Positions 45,109 to 57,571 of a stretch of DNA of 64,000 bases are shown piece after piece. Below the pieces are notes generated by a model that saw only the letters and a program-made list of their open reading frames with translations, searched no databases and was not told the origin of the DNA. The position numbers and the translations under genes are program-made. The stretch is taken from NCBI GenBank assembly GCA_012295275.1, contig CM022678.1, positions 5,993,559 through 6,057,558 on the forward strand, given 5' to 3'. Source of the stretch: Chrysomallon squamiferum. Its lineage: Eukaryota > Mollusca > Gastropoda > Neomphalida > Peltospiridae. Position 1 is the first letter of the stretch. Each line of letters opens with the position of its first letter.

Positions 45109-45643
45109 ATTGTTGTATCTCAACTGAAAAATATTTGTATACTTTCACGTAATTATTTTGTTGTGGTTGTTGATGCTATTGTTGTTGTTGTTGTTGTTGT
45201 TGTTATTATTATTATTATTAGTAGTAGTAGTAGTATTGGCTTTATTATTGTTGTTAGTGGTAGTAGTAATAGTAGTAATTAACGTTAATATTAATATTAG
45301 TAGAAGGCCTAATAGTTGTTCTATTATTGTTTTAGAACTATTTATTCATTTACTTTTATTTATTTATTTATTTATTAATTTATTTATTTATTTATTTATA
45401 TTTGTTTGTTTATATATCAAATAACAATATTTATTTCAAAAACTATATTTAGAAAAATCGGGAATCAAAATAAATAAATAAATAAATAAATAAATAAAAG
45501 AAAGAATAATTTGTGTAAAATCACACACTAGTGATGCCTCTGAAATATTAAATTTGTTCTAAATGAGAATGTTGCAAAATTAATTATTTACAATTGTTAC
45601 TACTATCTGTTTACGATGAAATAATATATGGTTTTTTGTTGTG

Positions 45644-45674
<31 letters not shown>

Positions 45675-45720
45675 TCAAAATTATTATTTAAAGAATAGTT
45701 TTTTTTTATTATTATTATTA

Positions 45721-45773
<53 letters not shown>

Positions 45774-46077
45774 GGTATTTTTAAATCAGGAAAGCAATTT
45801 GTTTTGGATTATAAAATAAAATAAAATAAATTAAAATAAAATAAAATAAACAAATAAATAAATAAATAAATAAAACATAGACAACTTTGTGTTGAATCAC
45901 ACACTACTGGAACCTGAATAATTTTTCTTATCCATTTTTAACAAAAACTGAAAATGTTATTATTTTCTAATGTTGATACTGATAAACTAATATTGATTTA
46001 CTATGAAATCCTCAAATAAATAGTACTTTGTATAGTTTCTTCTGCTTTATTATCACTTTATTCCGTTTCATTTCATT

Positions 46078-46120
<43 letters not shown>

Positions 46121-47186
46121 TTAATTTACCTTTATCTATATATCTATTAAATAACGATGTAAGAATCGTAATAAACAAATAACATATTTACTTTTAATAT
46201 AAAATGAAATAAATGCAAGTAAGAATAATTCAGAATATATATTAAAGAAAAGCAGTGAAATTGTGGTAATAGCAGTTGTAGTTCCTATTGTTGTTGTTAT
46301 TACAGACGTAGTAGCAGTAGTAGAAGAAGTAAAAAAAAACCATTGATATCCTTAGTCTAACAACGTAAGGTCCCAAAATATGATAGAAACTGTAACAAAA
46401 TGGAAATACCTGCTATGAAAATGATGTCCAACTGCTGAACGAAATTCAGAGATTTCTGAATCTTGAGTGAAGAAGAGATTTCAGATCTCTTTAATTTATA
46501 TGTTTCTTCTGAGTCATATTGCAGACTTCAAGCATCTTTTTTATTTGGTTTTGAACGTGTTCGTTCTACGAAACAAACACAGGTGTGCTTTGAGACATCG
46601 ATTTTCTGCTGACGTGATTGTACTTAGAAATGTTCCATTCTGTGTAACAAACAGATGTGCTCTGAAGCGTGAGTTTAGTGTGAGTGTGCGTGGCTGCGTG
46701 TGGGTGCACATATTACATCTTTATTTTGTTCTGGATGTAATTTTCCCGAAATCATTCATATAGATCCACTTGCTGTAACACAGAGAAAACCTAGACATAT
46801 CTGACTTTGATCTAACGTCTACTGTCCTTGTGAATTCAAGATTATAGAACAGAATAAATGAAAATAAGAATAAGAATAACACAAGAACGGAAAAGTTTTA
46901 TCAATAGAGATAGTAGGATTCTATATCTCTCCTAGTAGGATTTATCCTCTGATCAATATATATATATATATATATATATAAATATATAGATATATATATA
47001 CATATCTGACACGCGCGCACACAGACAAACACACTCCCATACACACACCTGACAAATCACAGTGTACATATTCACACTTAGTGCACTCTGCATTCTTGTT
47101 ATCTTGATATCGTTCAAGCTGACATCGTGTAAAACACGCAAAATCTAAACGAACGATCTGACCTGACATTTTAAATCTTCCAAAGC
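45109..47186 (-). repeat. upstream region of copy 5 (B unit)
   Basis: Matches 39,103-41,080. It contains a GTT/ATT/AGT tract (45,170-45,235), TTTA arrays (45,357-45,400; 45,640-45,672; 46,078-46,125), an ATT tract (45,706-45,773) and an AT tract (46,955-46,982). Apart from the first-exon candidate at 46,410 and the array element near 47,050 I see no gene. Confidence 0.7.
46410..46500 (-). other. putative noncoding first exon of paralog copy 5
   Basis: On the - strand, ACATATAAATTAAAGAGATC (TATA-like), then TCTGAAATCTCTTCTTCACT, CAGAAATCTCTGAATTTCG and CATAGCAG|GTATTTCC at 46,410/46,409. The leader acceptor precedes 45,123, giving a 1,286-bp intron. Confidence 0.45.
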
Positions 47187-47205
47187 ATGCGCAGTTAAAG
47201 TCAAC
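47045..47205 (-). repeat. array-associated ~160-bp element upstream of copy 5
   Basis: Inverted copy with the same landmarks. At its distal end it runs straight into a tandem 171-bp repeat whose first unit uses the element's own 'GCGCAGTTAAAGTCAACAC' sequence. Confidence 0.7.
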
Positions 47206-47690
47206 ACACACGTTCACTCCTTTGTAGTTTTCTTCTCTTTTTTTTTTTCTATCTTTTTTTTTTTTTTAAAATTATTTTTATTTGGGGGAATACAAATATT
47301 ATGGATCATAATTTAACAAGAAAATTTCCTACGTCGATGACTTCAGATCAATTTGATGCGCAGTTAAAGTCAACACACACGTTCACTCCTTTGTAGTTTT
47401 CTTCTCTTTTTTTTTTTTTTCTATCTTTTTAATTTTTCAAAATTATTTTTATTAGAGGGAATACAAATAATATGGATCATAATTTAACAAGAAAATTTCC
47501 TACGTCGATGACTTCAGATCAATTTGATGCGCAGTTAAAGTCAACACACACGTTCACTCCTTTGTAGTTTTCTTCTCTTTTTTTTTCTCTCTTTTTTTTC
47601 AAAATTATTTTTATTAGAGGGAATACAAATAATATGGATCATAATTTAACAAGAAAATTTCCTACGTCGATGACTTCATATCAGTTTGAC
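47187..47690. repeat. three tandem ~171-bp units
   Basis: Each unit starts with GCGCAGTTAAAGTCAACACA and passes through TTCACTCCTTTGTAGTTTTC, a poly-T stretch and ATGGATCATAATTTAACAAG, ending near CCTACGTCGATGACTTCA. Starts are near 47,187, 47,357 and 47,527. Units are nearly identical, so this is a recent local amplification at the distal edge of the array element. Confidence 0.85.
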
Positions 47691-48344
47691 AAAATTAACA
47701 ACAACGCTCGTCTAAACCTATTGTGCATGGAAGGCGTAATTATTTCGTTGAGACAAACAATATAATTAAGAAGAATAAGTAAAACAGTTGTCTATTTTTA
47801 TTTTATCCTGAGACGAACAATTAACTGGAAACAGAATATAAATATTATACTAGACGATCAAGAGTTGGAAAGAATTTATTCATCCAAACACTCAATGGAA
47901 AATCCAAGAACTCTCTCCAAGAATATTTGCATGACGTCTCACGCGAGCTCTTTAATCGCCAAGTGTCACTCCTGGTATCTATGGGGTATCGATCCTGCGA
48001 CATCTTTTGCAGCAGGCAAGCGCTGATATCGCTGTACTTAGAAACTTTACACGCTCTGTGAAACAGAAACAGATGTGCTCAGTGTGCGTAGCTGCGTGTG
48101 AGTGCAAATATTACATGTTAATTGTATAGAGGATCATTGTTGTATTTTAAAAATTATTTTTGTGAAATCATTAATATAGTACCGTTTAGTGTGACAAACA
48201 GAAAACAAAGAGATTTTTCACTTTGATGAGACCTAAAATGACCTTGTGATTTCAGGATTATAGAATAAAGTAATTAAAAATAAAGTAAATATAATAGAAG
48301 AAGGAAGAACTTTCATAAAAAGAATTCTTCTAGTAGGATTTATC

Positions 48345-48350
<6 letters not shown>
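47691..48350 (-). repeat. A-type array flank, inverted
   Basis: Reverse complement of the stretch 12,520-13,560 (and 22,930-23,930). For example, GGGTATCGATCCTGCGACAT at ~47,984 is the inverse of the sequence near 12,875. So the - arm continues into A-type sequence upstream of copy 5. A CT tract lies at about 48,350-48,388. No gene. Confidence 0.75.
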
Positions 48351-48387
<37 letters not shown>

Positions 48388-48390
<3 letters not shown>

Positions 48391-48935
48391 ACGACGGCAC
48401 ACTAGTTGATATAAATTTATGTACCTAATTAACATAATTTATTAACACTTTTTTTTATTTTATTATTTTTATTATTATTATTATTATTATTTTTTAATCT
48501 TTAGCTTAAAGATGAGTAAGGCACTCGTCGGACGACCGCACCCTAATTGACATAATCGACCCTGCGTAAATTTATGTACCTAATTAACATAATTTATTAA
48601 CACTTTTTTATTTTATTACTATTATTATTATTATTTTTATTATTGTTGTTGTTATTATTATTATTATTATTATTATTTTAATCTTTAGCTTTTGATATGT
48701 ATAATCAGTAAGGTACCCGTCTAAGAAATGCACCCTAGCTAGTATAATCATAGCACCGACCCTAGGTAAATTTATGTACCTAATTAACATAATTTATTAA
48801 CACTTTTTATTTTATTATTATTATTATTATTATTATTTTAATCTTTAGCTTTTGATATGTATAATCAGTAAGGTGTAAGAAAAGCACCCTAGCTAGTATA
48901 ATCGTAGCAATTTAACAACATAATTTATTTACTCT
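48388..48935. repeat. tandem repeat, 155-200-bp units with ATT cores
   Basis: Three and a half units. Each has AAATTTATGTACCTAATTAA, then CATAATTTATTAACAC, an ATT tract of variable length and TTAATCTTTAGCTT; starts are near 48,412, 48,567 and 48,767. Variation in the ATT core explains the uneven period. Found nowhere else in the window. Confidence 0.8.
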
Positions 48936-48999
48936 TTTTTTATTTCATTTTTTTTTTTTTTTTTTTTTTTTCATTTTTACTTTTCAGCTGTTTCTCTTT

Positions 49000-49124
49000 A
49001 TATTTGAAAGCTCTCCGCAACATTCCTTGATGTCCTCTAGTTACGATTTGCAGCGGTTTTTTTTTTTTTTTTTTACAAATGTATGCTAGATATTCTGATT
49101 CAAATGATTGTCTGAATTATTAGC

Positions 49125-49125
<1 letters not shown>
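49000..49125 (-). repeat. outermost remnant of the array 3' flank
   Basis: A degenerate match to 41,835-41,945: GAAAGCTCTCC, a 'CCTCTAGT...' core and GATATTCTGATTCAAATGAT. It indicates that another family unit once lay, or still lies in other haplotypes, upstream of copy 5. A CT tract (about 49,127-49,205) follows. Confidence 0.6.
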
Positions 49126-49210
<85 letters not shown>

Positions 49211-49331
49211 CTACATTCTCTCTTTCCTTCTCTGTACCTGTCTCTAACGCACACCAAACACTCGCTGACTATTTTGAAACCACGCACAAGTAACAGAAAG
49301 AAAATATTCCGCTCAAATAAATTCATCAGGA

Positions 49332-49337
49332 TTTATT
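49332..49337 (-). terminator. polyadenylation signal AATAAA
   Basis: AATAAA on the - strand, 30 nt downstream of the stop codon of the small peptide gene; a short 3'UTR is plausible. Confidence 0.5.
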
Positions 49338-49366
49338 CCGTCTGACGACAACGTTTCTGTCATTTC

Positions 49367-49759
49367 TTATCCCTTTCTTCCACAACGCCTTCCACGACCG
49401 CCTCGACGGCCCCATGCATCGGCGCATCCCAGAAGAGAGCCTTCAAATACAAAGCATTGATTTTACAGTTATATTCATCAACGTCATCATCATCATCGTC
49501 ATCGTCATCATCATTGTTCTTGACATGATAATTATTTTTACTACTACAAGCTATTACTACTATTTCTTTTTCTTCTGCCACTATTACTGCGACTACTGCT
49601 ACTACTACTACACTCATTACCTGTATCACTACTACTGCTACTGCTACCACTACTGCTATATTAATACTCTGAGTAATATGACTATTGATACTATCATTCT
49701 AAAATAATAAAAATAGAAGAAAAAATAACAAAAATGGATTTTCGTAAACCTTATTGTCC

Positions 49760-49802
<43 letters not shown>

Positions 49803-50372
49803 TGTTGTTATCGTTGTTCTTGTGGATAAACTTTCTATAATATATCTGCATAGATAATTGAATATTGTTCTGCATGTTGAAATATATTCGTTTTATAAGA
49901 ATGTTTTATTCAAATTAATTCTCTATTCGAAGCAAATCAAATACAGTATTAAAATGATTTTGTCGCTTTAAAATGTTTTCTGTTACAACAATGTGCAAAT
50001 AGTATTGATTAATTTCGCTGAAGAAATAATTTAAATCCCAACCAATTCTGTTTCTTGTGAATTAATAAACTCAAATGAATATACATACAACATTCGCGAA
50101 GAATTAAAATTACTTGGTTACATTAAAATGTGTTCGTAACATAGCAGTATATGACGTCACTCTAAATTGTTTCGTCATAAAACCGTTTTAGTGTATAACA
50201 ATCTTTTCCTTACCTAACAACACATTCTTATAACGCAAATATAACAGAAAACAATGTTTCTGGTGTGTTTCTCAGAATTATTGACAAAACTAGTTTGGTT
50301 AATTATTAAATAGAAAAATAAATAAATCTTCTTACCGACTGCAAACATTAGAATTAAAGCTGCTATCTTCAT
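49367..50372 (-). CDS. small secreted Gly/Arg-rich cationic peptide (predicted)
   Basis: Exon 1 at 50,372-50,336 encodes MKIAALILMFAV plus one base, then donor G|GTAAGAAG. Exon 2 at 49,440-49,367 follows the acceptor ATTTGAAG and ends in TAA; the intron is 895 bp. The joined frame gives 36 residues. The hydrophobic core of the signal peptide continues across the junction (GSLLGCADA) and ends in a good signal-peptidase site, A-D-A before Trp 22. The predicted mature peptide is WGRRGGRGRRCGRKG: 15 residues, 7 basic, one Cys, no acidic residue. That composition suggests an antimicrobial or other effector peptide; the single Cys could allow dimers. The exon 2 patch is far more GC-rich than its surroundings. 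The acceptor lacks a strong pyrimidine tract, and an overlapping frame (EYNCKINALYLKALFWDAP...) is an alternative. Known only as a prediction. Confidence 0.55.
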
Positions 50373-50399
50373 GTTTCACAAAGGCTGTACGTGTGTCTG

Positions 50400-50813
50400 T
50401 CTGTGGTTATGTGTAGCGTGTTAGTTAACTATTAAGTCTATTTATTGAGATTAAGCCGGATATTAGATGATTATCATGCTGAGGTTAATCTTGGTCCTAG
50501 AGATACCACCAGTCGTGTTAGCAGTAGAGGTCCGCTGCAGATATAAATATTAAAACAAAATTAATATCTAATTGTAAAGTAAAGAAGTATAGGAAGTGCT
50601 TATATTTCACAATTAAAAAAATAAAATAAAATAAAATAAAATAAAATGTATATAAGTTAAAAAATATAATATAATATAATAAAAGAAATAATAATAATAA
50701 AATGAATATATAAATAAAAAATAAAAAATAAAAATTTAAAAAATACTATACAAAAATATTAAATAAAATAATAATAATAATGATGATGATGATAATACTA
50801 ATACTAATACTAT

Positions 50814-50854
<41 letters not shown>

Positions 50855-52009
50855 TTACTACTACTACTACTAATAATAATAATAAATAAATAAATAAATA
50901 TACATCAAGCAATTGATTGGCCTAAATGCAGACATCGTCTATGAAAAAGAAAAAGACAAAAGTACATATAAAATATTCAGACTATACTTAGACTTTTTAA
51001 AGGTTCTTTATTTTATTCTGTAGGTTCTTATATTGATATGTGGGTGCTATTGGTATATGACAAATAGTTATATGCGTGAGTGTGTGTGTGTGTGTGTGTG
51101 TGTGTATCTGTGTGTGTGTGTGTGATAAATTCAAACTATCAAGGCTAAGAAATTCTTTCACATTTTTCTATAATTTAATTTACAAATCTTTTTATGGAAA
51201 TGCTTCCAGCTATAGACCTAGCGAGTCATAGCCATAAAAAAATAAAAAATAAAAAATAAAATAATCATTTCATAATATCCGGATTCGACAAATTAAGTAT
51301 TCATACAATCAGAATACTGTATAAACGCCAATAATGATGTAAGTAGTTGACTTAATTTGAAAATTTAAAAACTATCTTCAAGAAGTCATCGTCGCCTATT
51401 TTCCCATAAAAGGGTAATATGGATGGTTTAATTATTAACGATTATTTATTTATTAATTAATTTAATTTAATTTAATTTATTTAGTTTCCAATTTGTCGTG
51501 TGTGTGGGTTTTTTTTTTTTTTTTTCATCTTTATTTTATTAATAGAGTCTTATAATATAAATAATACAATTTTAAGATTATATACATTTAAAGATTATTA
51601 CTTTAATAAGATTATTCATTGTTAGTATATAGAAAAGAAATGTAAATCCGGATTTAAAGTTAAAACAAAGAGAAATTTATCAACCTTTATCAGACAAACA
51701 TGTTTACAAATAAATGAATAAACAAACGAATAAAATAGAACAAACATAACATAACATAAAATAAAATAATATAATATAATATAATATAATATAATATAAT
51801 ATAATATAATATAATATAATATAATATAATATAATATAATATAATATAACCAGCGTTTCAGAGTCGGACGTGGATTAACTATTTTACATCTGGATTAGTT
51901 TGTTCTTGTTCTTTTAAGCTTTTTATTATTATTATTTTATTTATTTACTTTTATTATTACTACTACTGCTGCTGCTGCTGCTACTAGAACTACTACTACT
52001 TATTTTTTA

Positions 52010-52081
<72 letters not shown>

Positions 52082-52250
52082 TCTATTTTTTATTTTTATT
52101 ATTTGGAAATGTGCCCAAAAGAAAACAACTGGATAGAAATAAAAATAACTAGGCAAACTGCGAAATACGTAATATGTCTGGTTTCCGTATTTTAACATGT
52201 AGCCTATATTTATTTATTTTAAATAACTGGATTTTAAATATTTTATCGTG
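50400..52250. other. noncoding DNA upstream of the small peptide gene
   Basis: 50,400-50,560 is the likely promoter and leader of the small gene on the - strand. A CRE-like TGACGTCA occurs at ~50,153, inside its intron. The remainder is simple sequence: ACT tract (50,812-50,872), GT tract (51,079-51,124), a pentanucleotide ATAAT array (about 51,765-51,848) and ATT/TTTA tracts (52,013-52,085). No gene seen. Confidence 0.55.
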
Positions 52251-52266
52251 TACTATTTTCTCCTGG

Positions 52267-52484
52267 CCGGAAGTTTACGTTATTTCACTCAAGATCGATT
52301 TTATCTGCTATTTTTTTCTTCGTATATATGTCTAAGAATGACGTCAATCAACTATTGACGTTATATTAACAATCGTTATTCATCGGCAATTTTCGTTGAC
52401 TTCGTTGGATAAGTATGACGTCAACAAAAGACTGATGTCATTCACTGATACTGCCGAAGCCAATGGTTTCTTCCGGCTTTCAGG
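52267..52484. promoter_or_regulatory. promoter-like island: ETS, two CREs, CCAAT, splice donor
   Basis: Within 220 bp there is an ETS-type CCGGAAGT (52,267-52,274), two perfect palindromic CRE sites TGACGTCA (52,339-52,346 and 52,416-52,423), a CCAAT (52,460-52,464) and a reverse ETS-type CTTCCGG (52,470-52,476). These are followed on + by CAG|GTAACG, a possible first-exon donor at 52,483/52,484. This mix is typical of TATA-less animal promoters. No coding exon follows on +, so its transcript is unknown; it could be a noncoding RNA or serve the peptide gene on -. Confidence 0.4.
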
Positions 52485-52489
52485 TAACG

Positions 52490-52704
52490 TAAACACCTTT
52501 TTATTTCAGTACAAAAGTATAAATTTGAACAGGAAAATTATTATCATATTAACTGTTGCACTTGTCCTAAAACATTTTCAGACATGTTATTTACTAATAC
52601 AAATAATGATTCTGTTGTTAAAAACATTTTAAACTATGCGTAACTATAGTTGTGTAAAATATAATATTTGGTTTTATTTTTATTCTGCATTTGTCCAAAT
52701 AGAT

Positions 52705-52744
<40 letters not shown>

Positions 52745-53092
52745 ATTTCAAAAAATGGTACTGAAAGCAAATTTTTCACAATCCTCTGAATAACAACAAA
52801 GCCTGAATGAAATTCAAAATCAGTTTATATATAACAACAACTATTATTACAATAAATTCTCAATATCTGATCACATTAGTAATGTTAGATTCACTCCCAT
52901 AAAAAATTAAAAAATATACCTATATTATACAAGAAGAAATAATCTAAATATATTTTTTATACTTCCAAATGATCATTTAAATATTTAAAACCAATCTTTG
53001 CCAAGATTAAAATACAGCAGCAGTGATTTTAAAAAGCAAAATATTAATGAAAAATTATGTTAAAAAGAAAGAAATTAATAATAATCATGATG

Positions 53093-53156
<64 letters not shown>

Positions 53157-54568
53157 CAATAACAGAAACAATAATAATAAATTAAACTACTAATAAATAA
53201 AAATACATAAATAAATCATCAGCTAATTTCTCTTATTTCTTTTCAAGACTGTAAAGAAGAATAATCAATAATCAAATAAAAATGGCATTTTATTGGTTAT
53301 TATTACCACCTGGCTAATAAAATATAATTATTTACCTAATATATATTAAAACCATGATATTATTTTTGTGTTTAATGTACCAGCAAAAATACAGTTAATA
53401 ATGTTAATAATAATAATAATAATAATAAAAATAAAATAATTAGTAATAATACTAATTAATAATAACAATAATATAATAATAATAATAAATAATTAGTAAT
53501 AATACTAATTAATAATAACAATAATATAATAATAATAATAGTAATAATAATAATAATAATAAAATTAAAAAAATGATAATAATAATAATAATAAAAGTAA
53601 TTATGATTAATAATAATAATAAGTAATAATAATAATAATGATAATGATAACAACATTATATATATATATATATATAAGAAAATTGTTTGGTAAACAATAT
53701 ATTGGAAATAGTAAATTATAATGAAAACCCAAATTATTTATAATACATCATACGTGCTAAACTAAATCATAATGTGTAATTGCCACCTAAACTAGTCATC
53801 TGCATAAAATTAATAAAACTAAGCAATATGCCATTATAAATGTTAAACAGATGGTAACATGTTTATATAATAATATAAACATATATATACATTTATATAC
53901 ATTGATGAACTGGTTATTTCATTTTTTTTTTTTTAAATTTGTAGGGGGGGTTTTGTATCTTTTTACTGGGGTTTTGACAAAATTAACATTTGTATTATTT
54001 ATTAGTATTTATTTAATTATTATTATTATTATCATTATTATTATTTTTATTATTACAATTTCAATAGCAAATGTATTAAATTCAAGTCATGATAAATAAA
54101 TAAATAAATAAAAAGCCAAGAATCATTTTCAGATAATTTATTAATTCAAACTTGCCAATTTCAACACAAGCTTCTTTCAAATACACTCAACACAAACACA
54201 CCTAGGCATTAGTTCACATATGTGCCTCAAAATATTTTGTATCCTTCAAAATCAAACTGTCAGGTAGATATAGTGGAGTAATTTGTTATTACTTAAATCA
54301 ATACTGCACTGATATTAATGTACATTCTATACACATTCTGTATATTCTCATGTTTTATAATTGGAGACAAAACTTTACTACTAATAAAGTATGATTAAAT
54401 AACAAACTCGTGAGAGCCTGGCTGGTAGTTTCACGAGTTTGGACCGAGTACAAAAATCATTTACAAACTGAAGCTATTTGGCTTCAACAAGCAGACTCGG
54501 TCTGACAGGATTTTTTCCAGTCGTTCTAATAAACGTATAATTGACACACGGTCGTAAAATATATATAA

Positions 54569-54611
<43 letters not shown>

Positions 54612-57137
54612 TAAATTAAATAAATAAATAAATAAACAAACAAACAACAATAATAGTAATTTCGTATAACTGGAAAATGACATCTGTATACTTATTACCC
54701 GATTATTTCAATTTATTCTGAAATAAAATATCATGATTATATACCAAATTTATTCAGGCCAATTACTTGTACCATTTATTTATTTATTTATTTATTGTTG
54801 CAATTATTAATGCTATTATTATTATTATTACTCCCATTCACTGAACCAATCTGCCAATTCAGTCCTCATAATCACCAATTTAGTAAAACAATAATTCATT
54901 TTTTATAACTTTTTTCTTTTTATTTATTTATTTATTTTAATTTCTGTTAAAGCAATCTATTAAAATAAAACAAGGGTAAAATCATGGTAAAACATAAAAT
55001 AAACTGAATTTAAACAACCATTATTATTATTTTTTAAAACCCAACAATAAATAAATAAAAAAATGGAAAAAACCAAACAAACAACCAACAACAAATCCAT
55101 TTACAAGATTAGGTTTTAAAACCAAATTTCAAGAAAGGAAAAAAAAAATCTATGAATTAAAACAATAAAATAAATAAATAATTAGATGTTACTGTTGAAA
55201 AAGAGTTTTGTATAAAATTAAGCCAGTGGTGCCTTAAACCCCACTGGTTGAATTTAAAAATATAAAAGTAACAAACAAAGATATAAAATTTTAATTAGTT
55301 CTTATTGAAGTCTCTGTGTGATGGTTGGGTACATTTATATACTTCCACATGTATAATTGCTCTTTCACATGAAAATGTACTGATAATAAAGTTTGACACC
55401 AACACAGGAAGTAAACGATAACTGATATGCTTGATTAATATTGAAGACTCTACAGTCAAGAAAAATTAAACAAACAAATAAAAATAAAAATAAAAATAAA
55501 AATAAATTATATAATATAAAAACTTTAAAAAAAATAATATAAAATACTTCATACCAAAATTTGACACCAACAGAGCAACTAAATAATACTTCCTGTATTA
55601 AAGTCTATACACAATGGCCAAACAAAATTTTAAAAAAAACTCACCTAAATACACTTATATGCTTTCCTGCTTTGTTTTTTACACCAAACTTTGCTAAAAA
55701 TAAAGTCTGACACAAACGTAACAAATTTGTGTCACTTATTCCTCATTAAAATCTTGTTACATCTTATTCAGAAATTTAAAGAAAACCAGCAAATTCATTT
55801 TTAGAAATTCTATCAATCTTTACTAACAATAAAGGTAAATATAATTGGCAAAGATGCCAGTGTACCTACATATCTATGAAAGATTCACAAGAAAAAAAGA
55901 GTGGCTGTCCTCGTGAACTGCATTAATTTCAAAACAGTGATACTTTATTATAAGCAAAGTTTGAGGCCTAGTAACAAAATAAAAAAAAAAAAAAAAAAAA
56001 AAAAAGGTTTGAATATGTCTGTACCATTGAAACAAATACAAATTAATCAATTAATTAAGGAAAACATAAATACACAGTAATGAAAAAACTATTTTTAGAA
56101 GTCTTTAAAAATATATGTTGTACCTGAACAGGCACAATTTAACAATAAGTAAATAAATGAACTATGTCTGGAGGTACATGAAATATATTAGAGGGGTGTA
56201 TTCAAATTAAAAATCAAAAAATAGTTTTAAAAAACAAGAAAGAAAATGTCACAAGATTACATTGCTCTAAGATTATCATCAGTAAGTGTAAAATATATCG
56301 GTGTTATTAATGGGAGACTACCTCCAACAAAACAACATGCACCAATTATGCAAGTAATTTTCAACTCTTTAAGTAAGATATTACATTATGTACAATATAT
56401 CATTCAACAAACCAAAGCAAAAAAAAAAAAAAAAAAAAAAAAAACAACCAAAAATCACCATAAAAAAGTAACAATCATCAACAAACCTACTCTCAAAAAA
56501 AAAAAAAAAAAATTTAAAATTTAAATTAAAATAAAAACCCAATAAATTTTGACTAGTAATGATTTTCTTATTATAATTCGTATTTTGTCGTTTCGTATTT
56601 CATATTTAAAGTGAATCTTTCGTGATGTGAAAAAAATAAACACCCAAAAACGTGTCTCGACATATACTTCCAAGTTTTCTTTTATTAATTATTATGTCAA
56701 CCAGACATGTAGTCATGAAGTTAAAAAATATATGGCTGCTTCCATCTTTCTGTAATGCTATCACAACACAGTGTAAAAAAAATATTTCACTCAACTTTAA
56801 AGAATAGAGGAAAAAAAGTTTGTTTTTAAATTTCATTACATGATGTGTTCAGTGACAGGAAAAAAAACCCCTCCAGTTTGTGAAAAGGATAAAATGTCTA
56901 TTTTCACACATTTTGACACGGTTTTATTTCACTGTTACAAGTTGTTAAAAGCAATGGGCACATCACTCGAGCCAAATAAAATAATAACTTGGAAGTATAA
57001 AGAATTTTATTAGATCAGTAATTTCATGCCACCACTCACACACATGTCAAGAAAATAGTGTTTTTGTATGCATCTATGTATGTATGTGTGTGTGTGTGTG
57101 TGCATATGTATATATATAAATATATATGTATACACAC

Positions 57138-57196
<59 letters not shown>

Positions 57197-57571
57197 TGTT
57201 TGTATCTATGTATGTCTGTCTGTCTGTATGTATGTTTGTATCTATCTATGTATGTATGTCTGGATGTTTGTATGTATATATGTCTGTATGTATGTATGTA
57301 TCTATGTATGTATGTATGTCTGTATGGTTGTCTGTATGTATGTATGTATGTATGTATGTATGTATGTATGTATGTATGTATGTATACCTCGGTGTATGTT
57401 TGCACATGAAATTACGTATAAACGTAAAAACACATTTACGTATATACTTACATACGTATACCATTATATATATATATATATAAAAACCAAAAACTTTTTC
57501 CTTTTTTTTTTTACTTCTTAAACTACAACAGAACAAAAGATTTTTTTTTTAAATAAAAAACAACACAGAGT
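52490..57571. other. AT-rich noncoding DNA between the peptide gene and FBXO9
   Basis: No credible coding exon. Simple tracts: AAAT (52,709-52,744), AAT (53,094-53,150), AT (53,657-53,676), AAT (54,569-54,608), poly-A (55,980-56,005; 56,419-56,443). Between ~55,375 and 55,960 a degenerate unit with AAAGTTTGACACCAACA recurs at uneven spacing. 57,060-57,385 is TATG/TATA repeat. The part next to 57,571 is probably FBXO9 3'UTR; an AATAAA on - lies near 57,006-57,012. Confidence 0.55.
57060..57390. repeat. compound (TATG)n / TG / TA microsatellite
   Basis: TG (57,083-57,102), TA (57,139-57,168), then imperfect TATG/TCTG tetranucleotides to about 57,384. Long open frames here on both strands are only repeat translations. 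Confidence 0.9.

Noticed and set aside
49360-49650. A 96-residue - strand open frame with an Asp run ending in EYNCKINALYLKALFWDAP.
   Set aside because: Most of it is GAT/GTA simple repeat. The overlapping frame that joins to the signal-peptide exon gives a far more sensible secreted product. It remains a possible alternative if transcripts say so.
52396-52632. A 78-residue + strand open frame in the promoter-like island.
   Set aside because: It crosses a good splice donor (CAG|GTAACG) and then continues through AT-rich sequence giving Ile/Leu-rich residues; no domain seen.
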